Shown: positions 37,637-46,750 of the stretch, one piece after another
Layout: each line of letters opens with the position of its first letter
How positions within the stretch are numbered: the stretch's first letter is position 1
Source of the DNA: an uncultured Bacteroidales bacterium
GTDB taxonomy: Bacteria > Bacteroidota > Bacteroidia > Bacteroidales > Paludibacteraceae
Assembly (NCBI GenBank): GCA_947164985.1
Contig: CAMUYI010000001.1
Location: 62,001 to 126,000, forward strand
DNA length: 64,000 nt
Direction: 5' to 3'
The notes under the pieces: model-generated
What the model was told of the DNA's origin: nothing
Seen by the model: only the letters and a program-made list of their open reading frames with translations
Database searches by the model: none
Made by a program: the position numbers and the translations under genes

Positions 37637-39089
37637 CTTTGGTATCTTTGATTTGGAAACCGAGTGCGGTCAGTTCATTACGGATCTTATCGGACGTAGC
37701 CCAGTCTTTGTTCTGCTTGGCTTGCAGACGGATACCGAGCAGCAGGTCGATGGCTCCGTTGAAGGCTTTCATCTTCTCGTCTCCGCTCCCCTGCTCTTCG
37801 AGACGCAGACCGAGGATATCGATCGCAAAGGTCTTCCATACCTCACGCAGTTCGTTCAGGTCAGCCTCCGAGATCGTACCCTTACCGTCATGCACCGTAT
37901 TGATAGCACGCGTCGAATCAAAGAGCGCTGCGATCACGAACGGCGTATTCAGGTCATCATCCATGGCTTCGGTACAACGCTGACGCAGACCGTCGATAGA
38001 TCCGCCAATAATGGCGGATGTCTCTTTGCCTGCCTGAATCTTCTGCAACCGGGCATACGCTTCCTGCATGCGTTGCAAGCCTTTCTCGGCAGCCTCGAGG
38101 GCTTCGGAGGAGAAGTCCACCGTGGAACGATAATGGGCTTGCAGGATGAAGAAACGGATCACCATCGGACCGAAGGGCTTTGACAACAAGGGGTGTTCAC
38201 CCTTGAAGAACTGCTCGAGGGTAATGAAGTTATTATAACTCTTACCCATCTTCTTGCCGGCGATCGTGATCATGTTGTTATGCATCCAGTAATGGACGGT
38301 CTCGTGACCTAATGCCGCACAAGATTGCGCGATCTCTGCTTCGTGGTGCGGGAAGATCAGATCGAGTCCGCCTCCATGGATATCGAACCGCTCACCGAGG
38401 TATTTGGTACCCATCGTAGAGCACTCCATATGCCAGCCCGGGAAACCTTCGGACCAAGGTGAAGGCCAGTGCATGATATGCTCCGGTGCGGCTTTCTTCC
38501 AGAGGGCGAAGTCATAAGAATGTTTCTTCTCCTCCTGTCCGTCCAGTTCGCGAGTCTCGGTGACGATATCGTTGAGGTTACGGCCGGAGAGTTTACCGTA
38601 CGGAAAATCCTTGGCGTATTTCTCCACGTCCATATAGACCGAACCGTTGGAGACATAGGCATAGCCCTTATCGAGGATCTTCTGCACGAAGGCAATCTGC
38701 TCGATGATATGACCGGATGCATGGGGTTCGATAGAGGGCGGCAACACGTTGAGCGCCGCCATATCCCGATGGTAGCGGTTGGTGTAATACTGCACCACCT
38801 CCATCGGTTCGAGTTGCTCCAGACGCGCTTTCTTAGCGATCTTATCTTCCCCTTCATCCGCATCGTGCTCCAGGTGGCCTACATCGGTGATATTCCGTAC
38901 ATAGCGCACCTTATAGCCCAAGTACTGCAAGTAGCGGTAGAGCAAGTCAAAGGTGATGGCAGGACGGGCATGCCCCAGATGGGCATCGCCATACACGGTA
39001 GGACCACAGACATACATGCCCACGTGCCCTTCGTGCAAGGGTTTGAACGTCTCTTTAAATCTCGTTAACGAATTATATATTTCAAGCAT
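37614..39089 (-). CDS. cysS: Cysteinyl-tRNA synthetase
   Basis: The protein has 491 residues, standard for class Ia CysRS. The HIGH element is in [16 protein letters not shown], the zinc-site residues include Cys near 28 and those in WHMECSTMG and [14 protein letters not shown], and the KMSKS loop reads KKMGKSYNN, the form usual in Bacteroidales. It charges tRNA-Cys. The C-terminal DALR-like domain ends with [16 protein letters not shown]. It follows nagB with a gap filled by a tandem repeat (39094-39131) and overlaps the M15-like gene. Confidence 0.97.
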   Translation of the reverse strand: MLEIYNSLTRFKETFKPLHEGHVGMYVCGPTVYGDAHLGHARPAITFDLLYRYLQYLGYKVRYVRNITDVGHLEHDADEGEDKIAKKARLEQLEPMEVVQYYTNRYHRDMAALNVLPPSIEPHASGHIIEQIAFVQKILDKGYAYVSNGSVYMDVEKYAKDFPYGKLSGRNLNDIVTETRELDGQEEKKHSYDFALWKKAAPEHIMHWPSPWSEGFPGWHMECSTMGTKYLGERFDIHGGGLDLIFPHHEAEIAQSCAALGHETVHYWMHNNMITIAGKKMGKSYNNFITLEQFFKGEHPLLSKPFGPMVIRFFILQAHYRSTVDFSSEALEAAEKGLQRMQEAYARLQKIQAGKETSAIIGGSIDGLRQRCTEAMDDDLNTPFVIAALFDSTRAINTVHDGKGTISEADLNELREVWKTFAIDILGLRLEEQGSGDEKMKAFNGAIDLLLGIRLQAKQNKDWATSDKIRNELTALGFQIKDTKDGFEWSI

Positions 39090-39093
39090 CTAA

Positions 39094-39131
39094 TCAATTT
39101 ACGATTTAACGATTTACGATGTACGATTTAG
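39094..39131. repeat. 7-8 bp tandem repeat between nagB and cysS
   Basis: About five imperfect units of AAATCGT (minus strand) fill nearly the whole gap and include the TAA stop of nagB. Confidence 0.85.
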
Positions 39132-39937
39132 AGTAGCGTAGCGGGATCGAGGTTATTGCGCTCGATATCTTTGAAGTAATTGAAAGTGCCTACCTTGAGT
39201 TCTTCGCAAGCGGCCTCGTCGCAAACGATGATACCGTGTTGGTGCATCTGGAGCGCAGAAACGGTCCACATATGGCTGATCGGTTCTTCGATCGCGTGCT
39301 GAAGTGCGCGGGCTTTGTTATGACCGTTCACCATGATGAGTACCTCTTGGGCATCCATGACAGTACCTACACCTACGGTGAGGGCGGTCTTCGGCACTTT
39401 GTTCACGTCGTTGTCGAAGAAGCGGCTGTTGGCGATGATTGTGTCGGTGGTGAGCTCTTTCTTACGGGTGCGGCTGGTGAGTGACGAGCCCGGTTCGTTG
39501 AAGGCGATGTGTCCGTCGGGACCAATACCGCCGAGGAAGAGGTGGATACCGCCGATATTCTTGATTTTCTCTTCGTAGCGCGCGCACTCGGCTGCGAGGT
39601 CGGGAGCGTTGCCGTTGAGAATATTGACGTTTTCTTTGCGGATGTCGATGTGCGAGAAGAAGTTATTCCACATGAAGCTGTGATAGCTCTCCGGGTGCTC
39701 TTCGGGCAGGTTGACATACTCGTCCATATTGAAAGTGACTACATTGCGGAAGGAAACCTTGCCGGCTTGGTTGAGTTTGATGAGTTCGCGGTACATACCG
39801 AGAGGCGAAGAGCCGGTCGGAAGACCAAGCACGAACGGTTTGCTCTCTTTGGGATCAAACTCATTGATACGTTTTGCTACATAGTTCGCAGCCCACTTAC
39901 TGAGCAGGTCATACGAAGGTTCGATAATTACGCGCAT
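39128..39937 (-). CDS. nagB: Glucosamine-6-phosphate deaminase
   Basis: The protein has 269 residues, close to the E. coli enzyme. Seen are [32 protein letters not shown], the substrate loop [17 protein letters not shown] and [14 protein letters not shown]. It converts glucosamine-6-phosphate to fructose-6-phosphate and ammonia, feeding amino sugars into glycolysis. Here it follows a thioredoxin-like lipoprotein gene and glgB in the same direction, which groups sugar storage and amino-sugar use in one unit. The stop is in the repeat of the nagB-cysS gap. Confidence 0.96.
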   Translation of the reverse strand: MRVIIEPSYDLLSKWAANYVAKRINEFDPKESKPFVLGLPTGSSPLGMYRELIKLNQAGKVSFRNVVTFNMDEYVNLPEEHPESYHSFMWNNFFSHIDIRKENVNILNGNAPDLAAECARYEEKIKNIGGIHLFLGGIGPDGHIAFNEPGSSLTSRTRKKELTTDTIIANSRFFDNDVNKVPKTALTVGVGTVMDAQEVLIMVNGHNKARALQHAIEEPISHMWTVSALQMHQHGIIVCDEAACEELKVGTFNYFKDIERNNLDPATLL

Positions 39938-39941
39938 AATT

Positions 39942-39979
39942 TTATTTGTGATTTGTCATTTGTAATTTGTCATTTTTTA
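39942..39979. repeat. 7-bp tandem repeat upstream of nagB
   Basis: Five imperfect units of AAATGAC or AAATTAC type (minus strand) fill the gap and include the stop of the thioredoxin-like gene. The same family lies at 50788-50818. Confidence 0.85.
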
Positions 39980-40513
39980 TTCGCCGAGAAGGATCTCTTC
40001 GATCTCGGGTTCTTCGAGGTTAACGCCAACGATATGGCCGGTACGGTCAATAAGAACCGTATGCGGGATGAACTGCACATGGTACTTATCGGAGCAAGGA
40101 TGCTCTGCATCTTCGCGCATCTGCGGCCAAGGCATCTGCTCTTCATTAAGCGCCACCTGCCAAGCCATGATGTCCTGATCTACCGAGCAGCTGAGGATCT
40201 GCAGATGACCGGCGGGCTGCCCAGCATAGATCTCCTTAAGAACCGGTACGAAACGACGGCAGGGATTGCACCACGAAGCCCAGAAATCTACGAGGACGTA
40301 GTCGGTCTGACCAACCAGGTCACTAAGGGACAGTTCTTCTCCATTCGGCGTGAGACCGGTGATGTCGATATAGAGGGTCGAGTCAATGACCTGCTCCGTA
40401 GTCTCCTGGTCAACCGGTTCACTGGTCGACTGGTCTGCCGGCTTCTTAGCACAAGCTACCATCAACAGGAGGGCAATTAAAAATGAAAAATTAAAAATTA
40501 AAAATTTTCTCAT
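39977..40513 (-). CDS. Thioredoxin-like lipoprotein (TlpA/ResA type)
   Basis: The protein has 178 residues. A lipoprotein signal peptide ends at LMVACAKK. After a Thr/Glu/Gln-rich linker comes a thioredoxin-fold domain with DYVLVDFWASWCNPCRRF (CxxC active site WCNPC) and the cis-Pro strand PHTVLIDRTGHIVG. It is expected to reduce or exchange disulfides in the periplasm. The hydrophobic part of the signal peptide (KFLIFNFSFLI) is encoded by a 7-bp tandem repeat at 40475-40511. It starts 1 bp after the glgB stop. Confidence 0.9.
   Translation of the reverse strand: MRKFLIFNFSFLIALLLMVACAKKPADQSTSEPVDQETTEQVIDSTLYIDITGLTPNGEELSLSDLVGQTDYVLVDFWASWCNPCRRFVPVLKEIYAGQPAGHLQILSCSVDQDIMAWQVALNEEQMPWPQMREDAEHPCSDKYHVQFIPHTVLIDRTGHIVGVNLEEPEIEEILLGE
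40475..40511. repeat. 7-bp tandem repeat encoding a signal peptide
   Basis: Four to five units of ATTTTTA (minus strand) form codons 2-12 of the thioredoxin-like lipoprotein. Confidence 0.85.
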
Positions 40514-40514
40514 A

Positions 40515-42566
40515 TTAGTCCATTCTTTTTAAAACGACTGCACTACGGGCGGTGAGATACATCTTGAGCCAGCCCTTACCGTCTTTGGCATAGAGTTCGT
40601 CATGTTCGGTGAAGTGCTCTACGGAGTCATCGCTGAGACCGAAGCCGGCGAACTCTTTGGCATCGGTATTGAGCACCACTTTGTATTTTCCTTCGGGCAC
40701 CAACATGCCATAGTCGGTGAAGGATTTCTGGCCATTCCAGTTGAAGATGAACAGGAGGTCGTTACGCGAGTAAGCGACTACTTGGTCTCCCTCGTTATCC
40801 CACCATTTCATGACCCAAGGCAGGTGTTTGCCCACATTGTATTTCTTTTCTTCCGCCGTCGGATTCTGCGTCAGGATATGCTTCTTGAGCAGATGAATCA
40901 TTGCCGCGTCGAAGCGGTTGAGGTCCGCGAAGAAATAGTTGGGGTTATCGACGAGACTCCACTGGCGGCGGGCATATTTATAACTCCAACCATTGCCCTC
41001 ACGCGGGAAATCGATCCATTCCGGATGACCGAACTCATTGCCCATGAAGGTTAGGTAACCGCCGTTAATGGTCGAGGCGGTGATGAGACGGATCATCTTA
41101 TGCAGGGCTATACCGCGATCCGCCATATAGGTAGAATGACCATGCTCAAAATGCCAGTACATGTCGGCGTCCACGAGACGGAAGATGATGGTCTTGTCGC
41201 CCACGAGCGCTTGGTCATGACTCTCGGCGTACGAGATCGTCTTCTCGTCCTCGCGGCGGTTGGTCATTTCGTAAAGAATATGACCGGCTTTCCAGTCTTC
41301 GTCCTTGACCTCTTTGATATACTTGATCCAGAAATCAGGAATACCCATGGCCAGACGATAGTCGAAGCCTACACCGCCATCTTCGATAGCCGCAGCAAGA
41401 CCCGGCATGCCAGACATCTCTTCGGCGATCGTGATCGCCTCGGGTTTGACCTCATGAATGACCTTATTGGCCAAGGTGAGATACATCAGGGCATCGCCGT
41501 CTTCGTTGCCGTTGAAGTAAGAAGGATAGCCGTTGAAGTCTTCGCCCAGACCGTGACTGCGGTAGATCATCGAAGTCACGCCATCAAAACGGAATCCATC
41601 GAAATCATATTCATCGAGCCAGAACTTACAGTTCGAGAGCAGGAAATGGAGCACTTCGTTCTTACCGTAGTTGAAGCAGAGCGAGTCCCAAGCCGGATGC
41701 TCCCGACGATAACCGTCATGGAAATACTGATAGCCGGTTCCATCGAAGTTACCGAGTCCTTCGAGTTCGTTCTTAACGGCATGGCTGTGCACGAGGTCCA
41801 TGATTACATGCATTCCGCGACCGTGAGCGTCGTCGATAAGGGCTTTGAGTTCGTTCGGCGTACCGAAACGAGATGAAGCGGCAAAGAAGTTCGATACATG
41901 ATATCCAAAGGAGCCGTAGTACGGATGCTCCTGGATGGCCATGATCTGGATACAGTTATAGCCCAGTTTGTCAATACGCGGCAGGACGTCACGACGGAAT
42001 TCTTCGTAGGAGTTCACTTTCTCCTGCTCGGAGGACATACCGATGTGGCACTCGTAGATATAAAGACCACCTTTCTCTTTGAGTTTCTTACCGCGGTTCT
42101 TCCAGGCGAACTCGGGTTCATTCCAAACCTGCGCAGAGAATATCTTGGTCTGCTCATCCTGAACCACGCGACGTACGTACGACGGGATACGCTCTCCGTA
42201 GCCGCCGTTCCACTCTACGAGCAGCTTGTACATCTGGCCGTGGGCCATCGCTTTCTCCGGCAGTTTAGCTTCCCAAACGCCGTTGCCAACGGGTTGGAGA
42301 CGATAGGCCTCGTCCTTGGTCCAATTATTGAAATCGCCCTTGATATAGATGGCGGTGGCATTCGGCGCCCATTCGCGCATCACCCATCCTTCGGGCGTAT
42401 GATGAAGACCGAAATAGAGGTATCCGGTAGCCCATTCACTAAGCGGTTTACCACCGGTGAGTTCAGCCTCTTTATTGCGTGCATAATCAGCGCGTGCCTG
42501 CAATGCACCCTCGTACGGCTGCAGATACGGATCACGCTCTACGATCTTGAGGTGTTTTTCTTTCAT
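40515..42566 (-). CDS. glgB: 1,4-alpha-glucan branching enzyme (eukaryote-like GH13)
   Basis: The protein has 683 residues. An N-terminal glucan-binding beta domain (YLYFGLHHTPEGWVMREWAP) precedes the GH13 barrel. Catalytic regions seen are MDLVHSHAVKN, DGFRFDGVTSM with the nucleophile Asp, AEEMSGMPG with the acid/base Glu, and ESHDQALVGDKT. The order and spacing are those of the eukaryote-type branching enzymes that Bacteroidales use. It introduces alpha-1,6 branches into glycogen. The matching glycogen synthase gene lies 7 kb away (49286-50791), in a different operon. Confidence 0.94.
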   Translation of the reverse strand: MKEKHLKIVERDPYLQPYEGALQARADYARNKEAELTGGKPLSEWATGYLYFGLHHTPEGWVMREWAPNATAIYIKGDFNNWTKDEAYRLQPVGNGVWEAKLPEKAMAHGQMYKLLVEWNGGYGERIPSYVRRVVQDEQTKIFSAQVWNEPEFAWKNRGKKLKEKGGLYIYECHIGMSSEQEKVNSYEEFRRDVLPRIDKLGYNCIQIMAIQEHPYYGSFGYHVSNFFAASSRFGTPNELKALIDDAHGRGMHVIMDLVHSHAVKNELEGLGNFDGTGYQYFHDGYRREHPAWDSLCFNYGKNEVLHFLLSNCKFWLDEYDFDGFRFDGVTSMIYRSHGLGEDFNGYPSYFNGNEDGDALMYLTLANKVIHEVKPEAITIAEEMSGMPGLAAAIEDGGVGFDYRLAMGIPDFWIKYIKEVKDEDWKAGHILYEMTNRREDEKTISYAESHDQALVGDKTIIFRLVDADMYWHFEHGHSTYMADRGIALHKMIRLITASTINGGYLTFMGNEFGHPEWIDFPREGNGWSYKYARRQWSLVDNPNYFFADLNRFDAAMIHLLKKHILTQNPTAEEKKYNVGKHLPWVMKWWDNEGDQVVAYSRNDLLFIFNWNGQKSFTDYGMLVPEGKYKVVLNTDAKEFAGFGLSDDSVEHFTEHDELYAKDGKGWLKMYLTARSAVVLKRMD

Positions 42567-42579
42567 AGTATTTATTTTT

Positions 42580-42614
42580 TCGTTATTACGTTATGACGTT
42601 ATATCGGTATTACG
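42580..42614. repeat. 8-bp tandem repeat upstream of glgB
   Basis: Four imperfect units of CGTTATTA fill most of the gap between the YhcH-family gene and glgB. Confidence 0.85.
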
Positions 42615-42618
42615 ACCA

Positions 42619-43074
42619 TTATTGATTTACTCTTGCTTTAACGATGAGTTTCCGGTACTCTTTACCCGGCGCGATACCCGGTTGATGGGCATCCGAGGGG
42701 AAGAAGACAGCGAAATGACCGGCAGGAACGGTGAACTTAGCGGTTGCTTTGTCGCCGTAGAACTCCACATCCTTGCCCTCATCGTACTCTTGTGTGATTT
42801 CTTGGCAATCCACCTGTGCTTTCCAACCCATGACTTCGTCATCGCCCAGCGGAATCTGGATGTCGAGGTAGTCTTTGTGTGCCTCCATGCGGCATTTGGC
42901 TTCCTCTTTACCTTTGAAATCGAGGATATTGACGAACAAGTCCTTGCCGTCAAGGTAGATCTTACAAGCCGGCATCTCTTCGAGGTCGTTGTCATTGTAG
43001 AATTTCATGAATTCTTTGAGGCCCGGTACACTATCGTAATACCAGTCTGCATTCTCTAATTTGTCAAGAATCAT
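42619..43074 (-). CDS. YhcH/YjgK/YiaL family protein
   Basis: The protein has 151 residues, the usual family length. Conserved parts include EAHKDYLDIQIPLGDDEVMGW, FAVFFPSDAHQPGI and KLIVKARVN, which form the cupin-like barrel with candidate metal ligands (His in EAHKDY, Glu/Asp, His in DAHQP). Family members occur with sialic acid or beta-galactoside use genes and may act as sugar epimerases or lyase accessories. Here the gene leads the unit glgB-thioredoxin-nagB-cysS, which fits a role in carbohydrate metabolism. Its promoter is at 43120-43150. Confidence 0.92.
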   Translation of the reverse strand: MILDKLENADWYYDSVPGLKEFMKFYNDNDLEEMPACKIYLDGKDLFVNILDFKGKEEAKCRMEAHKDYLDIQIPLGDDEVMGWKAQVDCQEITQEYDEGKDVEFYGDKATAKFTVPAGHFAVFFPSDAHQPGIAPGKEYRKLIVKARVNQ

Positions 43075-43119
43075 AGTATCGAATATTTATTATTTTTCGC
43101 GTTCGGATATTTTGCGCTG

Positions 43120-43150
43120 CAAAATTACTACTTTTTTTCGACATACGCAA
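43120..43150 (-). promoter_or_regulatory. Promoter for the YhcH-glgB-nagB-cysS unit
   Basis: The minus-strand boxes are TAATTTTG (43120-43127) and TTG (43148-43150, in TTGCGTATGTC), 20 nt apart. Confidence 0.87.
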
Positions 43151-43166
43151 GAGGGAAAAGATTTTT

Positions 43167-43196
43167 TCAAAAAAAAAAGCCACCTTATCGGGTGGC
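43167..43196 (-). terminator. Rho-independent terminator after the feoB-HMA pair
   Basis: GCCACC (43179-43184) pairs with GGTGGC (43191-43196), and on the minus strand a run of T follows. The hairpin overlaps the last three codons of the HMA gene. Confidence 0.88.
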
Positions 43197-43487
43197 ATTC
43201 GGTGCGTTTTCTTTGACCTTGGCAGGTTTGTTGATTTTCTTAAACGCCTCTAACAAGGTAGGGACGTCGGTTTTGGAGGCATCGTAAGTGACGGTGACCG
43301 TTTTAGTCTTGAGGTCACAGACAATATCCTTGACGCCCTTCTCAAACGCAATATTCTTCATGATCTTATCGCAACAAGCCTGGCAATGCAGGTCGACGGA
43401 AAGAACGACTGTTTGTTTGTCCGCTTTTCCGGCAAAGAGCGTCACGGAACAAAGCGCAAAGACTAAAAATAAAAGATATTTTTTCAT
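43185..43487 (-). CDS. Exported heavy-metal-associated (HMA) domain protein
   Basis: The protein has 100 residues. A signal peptide (KYLLFLVFALCSVTLFAG) is followed by one HMA fold: LSVDLHCQACCDKIMKNI carries the metal-binding CxxC, and GVKDIVCDLKTKTVTVTYD completes the ferredoxin-like sandwich. It should bind a soft metal such as Cu(I) in the periplasm. Its ATG overlaps the stop of the FeoB-like gene as ATGA, so the two are translated together. A periplasmic metal binder coupled to an inner-membrane transporter suggests a shared metal, which is inference. Confidence 0.9.
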   Translation of the reverse strand: MKKYLLFLVFALCSVTLFAGKADKQTVVLSVDLHCQACCDKIMKNIAFEKGVKDIVCDLKTKTVTVTYDASKTDVPTLLEAFKKINKPAKVKENAPNATR

Positions 43488-45175
43488 ACTAAACTACCTA
43501 TTTGATATACAATAAAGGATATAAACCATGCGAGGAAAAGCGAATGGAAGACGGTGAACCATGCCCACACTTTGCCGGCTTCGCGACGGAGGGTAGCGAT
43601 TGTGGCTACGCAGGGGAAGTAGAGCAACACGAAGAGCATGAACGAGAAGGCCGTCAAGGGTGTGAAGCCCGCAGCACTGATGTCACCTCCATAGAGGATA
43701 GCGAGCGTGGAGACGATGGCTTCTTTAGCCGGCAGACCGGTCAACAAGCAGACGGACATCTTCCAGTCGAAACCCAAGGGTTCGAGTAGCGGCGAGACGA
43801 ACTGACCGATCGAAGCGAGATAGGAGTGCTCGAGGTCGTTGAGGTCCTGAGTCGGGAAATACTCAAGTGCCCAGATGATGATCGACGCCCAGAGGATGAC
43901 CGTACATATCTTCTGCAAGTAGTCGGCTACGCGCTCCCATATATGAGCGGCGGTGTTACGTGCCTTCGGCATATGGAACTCCGGCAACTCATTGACGGTA
44001 TCATCGTTCTCTTGCCTGAACCATTTGGTTCGCTTCATGATGATGGCAAAGAGTACGGATAGGCAGATGCCGATGGCGTAGAGTGAGATCATGACGAGGG
44101 CTTTATGTTTTTCGAAGAAGGTATCGACGAACAACATATAAACCGGTAGGCGCGCCGAACAGGACATGAACGGCACCATGAGCATGGTAAGGACTCGGTC
44201 CTTGGGGTTCTGTATATCGCGCGCCGCCATGATAGCCGGTACGTTACAACCAAATCCCATGAGCATCGGGATGAAACTACGTCCGTGGAGGCCGACGCGG
44301 TGCATGATCGTATCCATGATGAAGGCTTCACGGGCCATATATCCGGAGTCCTCCATGAGTGAGATGAAGAAGAAGAGGATGATGATGTTCGGCAGGAAAG
44401 CGAGCACCGCCCCTACTCCTTGCAGCACACCGTCAATCAGCAACGAAGACCACCAAGACGGATCCAACAAGCCCCAGAGCCAATTACTCATCGCATTGAT
44501 ACCACCTTCTATCCATGCTTGCGGATAAGCACCAAGGGTGAAGGTGCACCAGAAGACAAAATAGAGCACTGCCATCATGATGGGGAAACCGAGCCAGGGG
44601 TTAGTAAGCACCTTATCGATACGCTCCAGTCGCGTCTGATGCTTATCATCCTTCGCATGCGTGAGTGTCTCCGTTAAGATACCATGCACGTATGCGCGGT
44701 AGGTGTCTTCATCCCCTTGGTCACGAAGGTGGTAGATCGGGTGCGCCGTTGAAGCCGGTTTATGGATCGTATTCTCTACGATGCCGATACAGTTGGGCAG
44801 GCCGTAGTTCTTACGCACCGAGACCCGACAGGTCGGTACACCGATCAGTTGCTCCAGTTTAGGAATATTCAGCGAGTGGTCGGTCTCCAACAAGAGGTCA
44901 TAGCGACCGATCGCCAGTACGATCTTCTGCTGCTCATCGATGATATGGGGGGTGAGCATGAGCGACTCTTCGAGTCGCGTGGCATCCACGACTTGCAGCA
45001 CCACGTCAAAGGCATGACCATGCAGTTCGTCGGGGTCATGCACCTCAACGAATTGCATCGCATGGCTCTTAGCGCTTCGTTCTTGACTGTCGGCTAATGT
45101 CTGCAGGGCCTTGGTCAACGAACTCTTACCGCTTTGCGGTAGGCCAATGACGGCTATTTTATGCACCTCACTCAT
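43484..45175 (-). CDS. FeoB-like transporter with degenerate GTPase domain
   Basis: The protein has 563 residues, shorter than typical FeoB (700-830). The membrane part is clearly FeoB: GFGCNVPAIMAARDI, MVPFMSCSARLPVYMLFVDTF and GLPAKEAIVSTLAILYG. The N-terminal G domain keeps a P-loop (GLPQSGKSS) but the G3 DxxG is not evident and the G4 N-K-x-D position reads AIGRYD, so nucleotide specificity is probably altered or lost. No FeoA domain or gene is present. It is coupled to an HMA protein, so the substrate might be a metal other than ferrous iron. Its promoter is at 45195-45225. Confidence 0.85.
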   Translation of the reverse strand: MSEVHKIAVIGLPQSGKSSLTKALQTLADSQERSAKSHAMQFVEVHDPDELHGHAFDVVLQVVDATRLEESLMLTPHIIDEQQKIVLAIGRYDLLLETDHSLNIPKLEQLIGVPTCRVSVRKNYGLPNCIGIVENTIHKPASTAHPIYHLRDQGDEDTYRAYVHGILTETLTHAKDDKHQTRLERIDKVLTNPWLGFPIMMAVLYFVFWCTFTLGAYPQAWIEGGINAMSNWLWGLLDPSWWSSLLIDGVLQGVGAVLAFLPNIIILFFFISLMEDSGYMAREAFIMDTIMHRVGLHGRSFIPMLMGFGCNVPAIMAARDIQNPKDRVLTMLMVPFMSCSARLPVYMLFVDTFFEKHKALVMISLYAIGICLSVLFAIIMKRTKWFRQENDDTVNELPEFHMPKARNTAAHIWERVADYLQKICTVILWASIIIWALEYFPTQDLNDLEHSYLASIGQFVSPLLEPLGFDWKMSVCLLTGLPAKEAIVSTLAILYGGDISAAGFTPLTAFSFMLFVLLYFPCVATIATLRREAGKVWAWFTVFHSLFLAWFISFIVYQIGSLV

Positions 45176-45194
45176 CTGTTTTCAAAATCGGCTG

Positions 45195-45225
45195 CAAAAT
45201 TACTGCTTTTTTGCGACCTGTGCAA
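45195..45225 (-). promoter_or_regulatory. Promoter for the FeoB-like gene
   Basis: The minus-strand boxes are TAATTTTG (45195-45202) and TTG (45223-45225) with 20 nt between. The extended TTGCATAT is weak here (TTGCACAGGT). Confidence 0.75.
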
Positions 45226-45232
45226 TCCCCAT

Positions 45233-46678
45233 TTATAGGGATTTTAAGGTTTGGCAGAGCCAACGATAGCATCGCTCGGTTGAAGGAATGGAGAGTCGCT
45301 CTTGCGGCGAATGCACACCGTACATCTGCGGACCTACGGAGACCATATCAAGGTACGGGTATTTCTCGAGGAACAGACCGCACTCCAGGCCGGCGTGGAT
45401 CGCCAACACTTTAGGTTCAGCCTTGAAGAGGTCGATATAGGCTTTCTTCACGATCTCGAGTAAGGGTGAATTGGGGTTCGGTGCCCATCCCGGATAACCG
45501 TCTCCGTGCGTCACCTCATCGCAGGCCATGGAGAGTGCTTGCTCTACCGCCCATTTGAGGTGATGCTTGGAGGCCTCGATGGACGAACGCTGCGAGGTAT
45601 TGACCTCGATATATCCGTCGCACATCTTGATAGAGGCGAGGTTGGTGGAGGTCTCTACGAGACCCGGCATGTCGTGACTCATGGCAATCATACCGTGCGG
45701 ACATTCGCAGAGCGCCATGATGAGGCGGTAGGCCTTGTCCGACGGGATGCAGGTTTCCGGCATATCGGTTGTCTCGAGTTCGAGGCGCATGTCTTTCTCG
45801 ATTTCACCGAACACGCCTTCCATCTGCGCTACGTAGTTATTCCACTCGATTCGGATCTGCTCTTTGTACGCCATCGGGATGACGAGTACTGCTTCTGCTT
45901 CGCGGGCAATCGCATTGCGGAGGTTGCCGCCGTTGATAGCCGCCAGTTGGATCTCGGTCTGCGGCCATATACGGGCTAAGAACCAGACGATAAGTTGGTT
46001 CGCGTTCGCGCGACCTTTGTTGATATCGTCGCCGGAGTGACCGCCGAGCAATCCCGTCACAGAGAGACGGATAGGCAGAACCTCTCCCTGCCCCTCCCCA
46101 CAAGGGAGGGAAATATGTTCGTAGTGCATCTTGGCGAGGGTATCAATACCGCCGGCACAGCCGATGAAGATTTGACCATCATCTTCGGAATCGAGGTTAA
46201 TGAGGCGTTTAGACTTCAGCATACCGTCCTGCAGTTTCATGGCGCCAGTGAGTCCGGTCTCTTCATCAACGGTGAAGAGGCACTCGATAGCGGGGTGTTG
46301 GAGGTTGGGGTCGGTGATCGCTGCAAGCGCCATACTGATACCGATACCATTGTCCGCACCGAGGGTCGTACCTTTGGCTTTGAGCCATTCACCGTCCACA
46401 TAGGTCTGAATCGGGTCGGTCATGAAATCATGCTGCACATCGCCGTTCTTCTCACAGACCATATCCATGTGCGCCTGAAGGATGACACCCTCATGGTCTT
46501 CATATCCGGGCGTAGCGGGTACGCGCATGATGACGTTCATGGCTTCATCGGTCACGCACTCGATATTATGCGAAGCCGCAAAATCTTGCAACCATTTATT
46601 GATTCGCTCCTCGTGTTTCGAAGGACGAGGTACTTGATTGATCTGCGAAAAGATCTCAAAAACTGCTTTCGGTTCCAT
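45233..46678 (-). CDS. pepD: Aminoacyl-histidine dipeptidase (M20 family)
   Basis: The start at 46678 (MEPKAVFEIFSQINQVPRPS) gives 481 residues; the frame extends upstream through a tandem repeat and the promoter and is not used. Metal-binding motifs are QAHMDMVCEKN, GTTLGADNGIGIS, FTVDEETGLTGA and LGGHSGDDINKGRANAN. It cleaves Xaa-His and other dipeptides in the cytosol. Between KMHYE and the LGGHSGDDI motif there is an extra segment, ISLPCGEGQGEVLP, encoded by a palindromic G/C-rich element at 46083-46111. I recall this position as shorter in related enzymes. Confidence 0.94.
   Translation of the reverse strand: MEPKAVFEIFSQINQVPRPSKHEERINKWLQDFAASHNIECVTDEAMNVIMRVPATPGYEDHEGVILQAHMDMVCEKNGDVQHDFMTDPIQTYVDGEWLKAKGTTLGADNGIGISMALAAITDPNLQHPAIECLFTVDEETGLTGAMKLQDGMLKSKRLINLDSEDDGQIFIGCAGGIDTLAKMHYEHISLPCGEGQGEVLPIRLSVTGLLGGHSGDDINKGRANANQLIVWFLARIWPQTEIQLAAINGGNLRNAIAREAEAVLVIPMAYKEQIRIEWNNYVAQMEGVFGEIEKDMRLELETTDMPETCIPSDKAYRLIMALCECPHGMIAMSHDMPGLVETSTNLASIKMCDGYIEVNTSQRSSIEASKHHLKWAVEQALSMACDEVTHGDGYPGWAPNPNSPLLEIVKKAYIDLFKAEPKVLAIHAGLECGLFLEKYPYLDMVSVGPQMYGVHSPQERLSIPSTERCYRWLCQTLKSL
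46083..46111. repeat. G/C-rich palindromic element inside pepD
   Basis: CCCTCCC-type and GGGAGGG-type arms face each other around a TTGT loop and are in frame with pepD, encoding SLPCGEGQGEV. The composition is unlike the flanking gene. Confidence 0.7.
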
Positions 46679-46682
46679 ATAA

Positions 46683-46713
46683 TATTTCAAATTGATGATT
46701 TCAAATTTAAAAT
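46683..46713. repeat. Imperfect repeat in the pepD leader
   Basis: Units related to TTTCAAATT recur three times between the pepD ATG and its promoter. Confidence 0.65.
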
Positions 46714-46720
46714 TCGGGCA

Positions 46721-46750
46721 CAAAGGTACAATTTTTTTTGCATATATCAA
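46721..46750 (-). promoter_or_regulatory. Promoter for pepD
   Basis: The minus-strand -7 box is TACCTTTG (46721-46728) with TTG at 46748-46750, 19 nt away. It overlaps the divergent promoter of the beta-barrel gene. Confidence 0.7.

Noticed and set aside
39509..40480. Plus-strand open frame of 323 codons
   Set aside because: It is antisense to nagB and the thioredoxin-like gene, both of which have clear motifs.
46679..46750. N-terminal extension of pepD
   Set aside because: It would include the promoter and an AT-rich repeat; the conserved family start is the Met at 46678.
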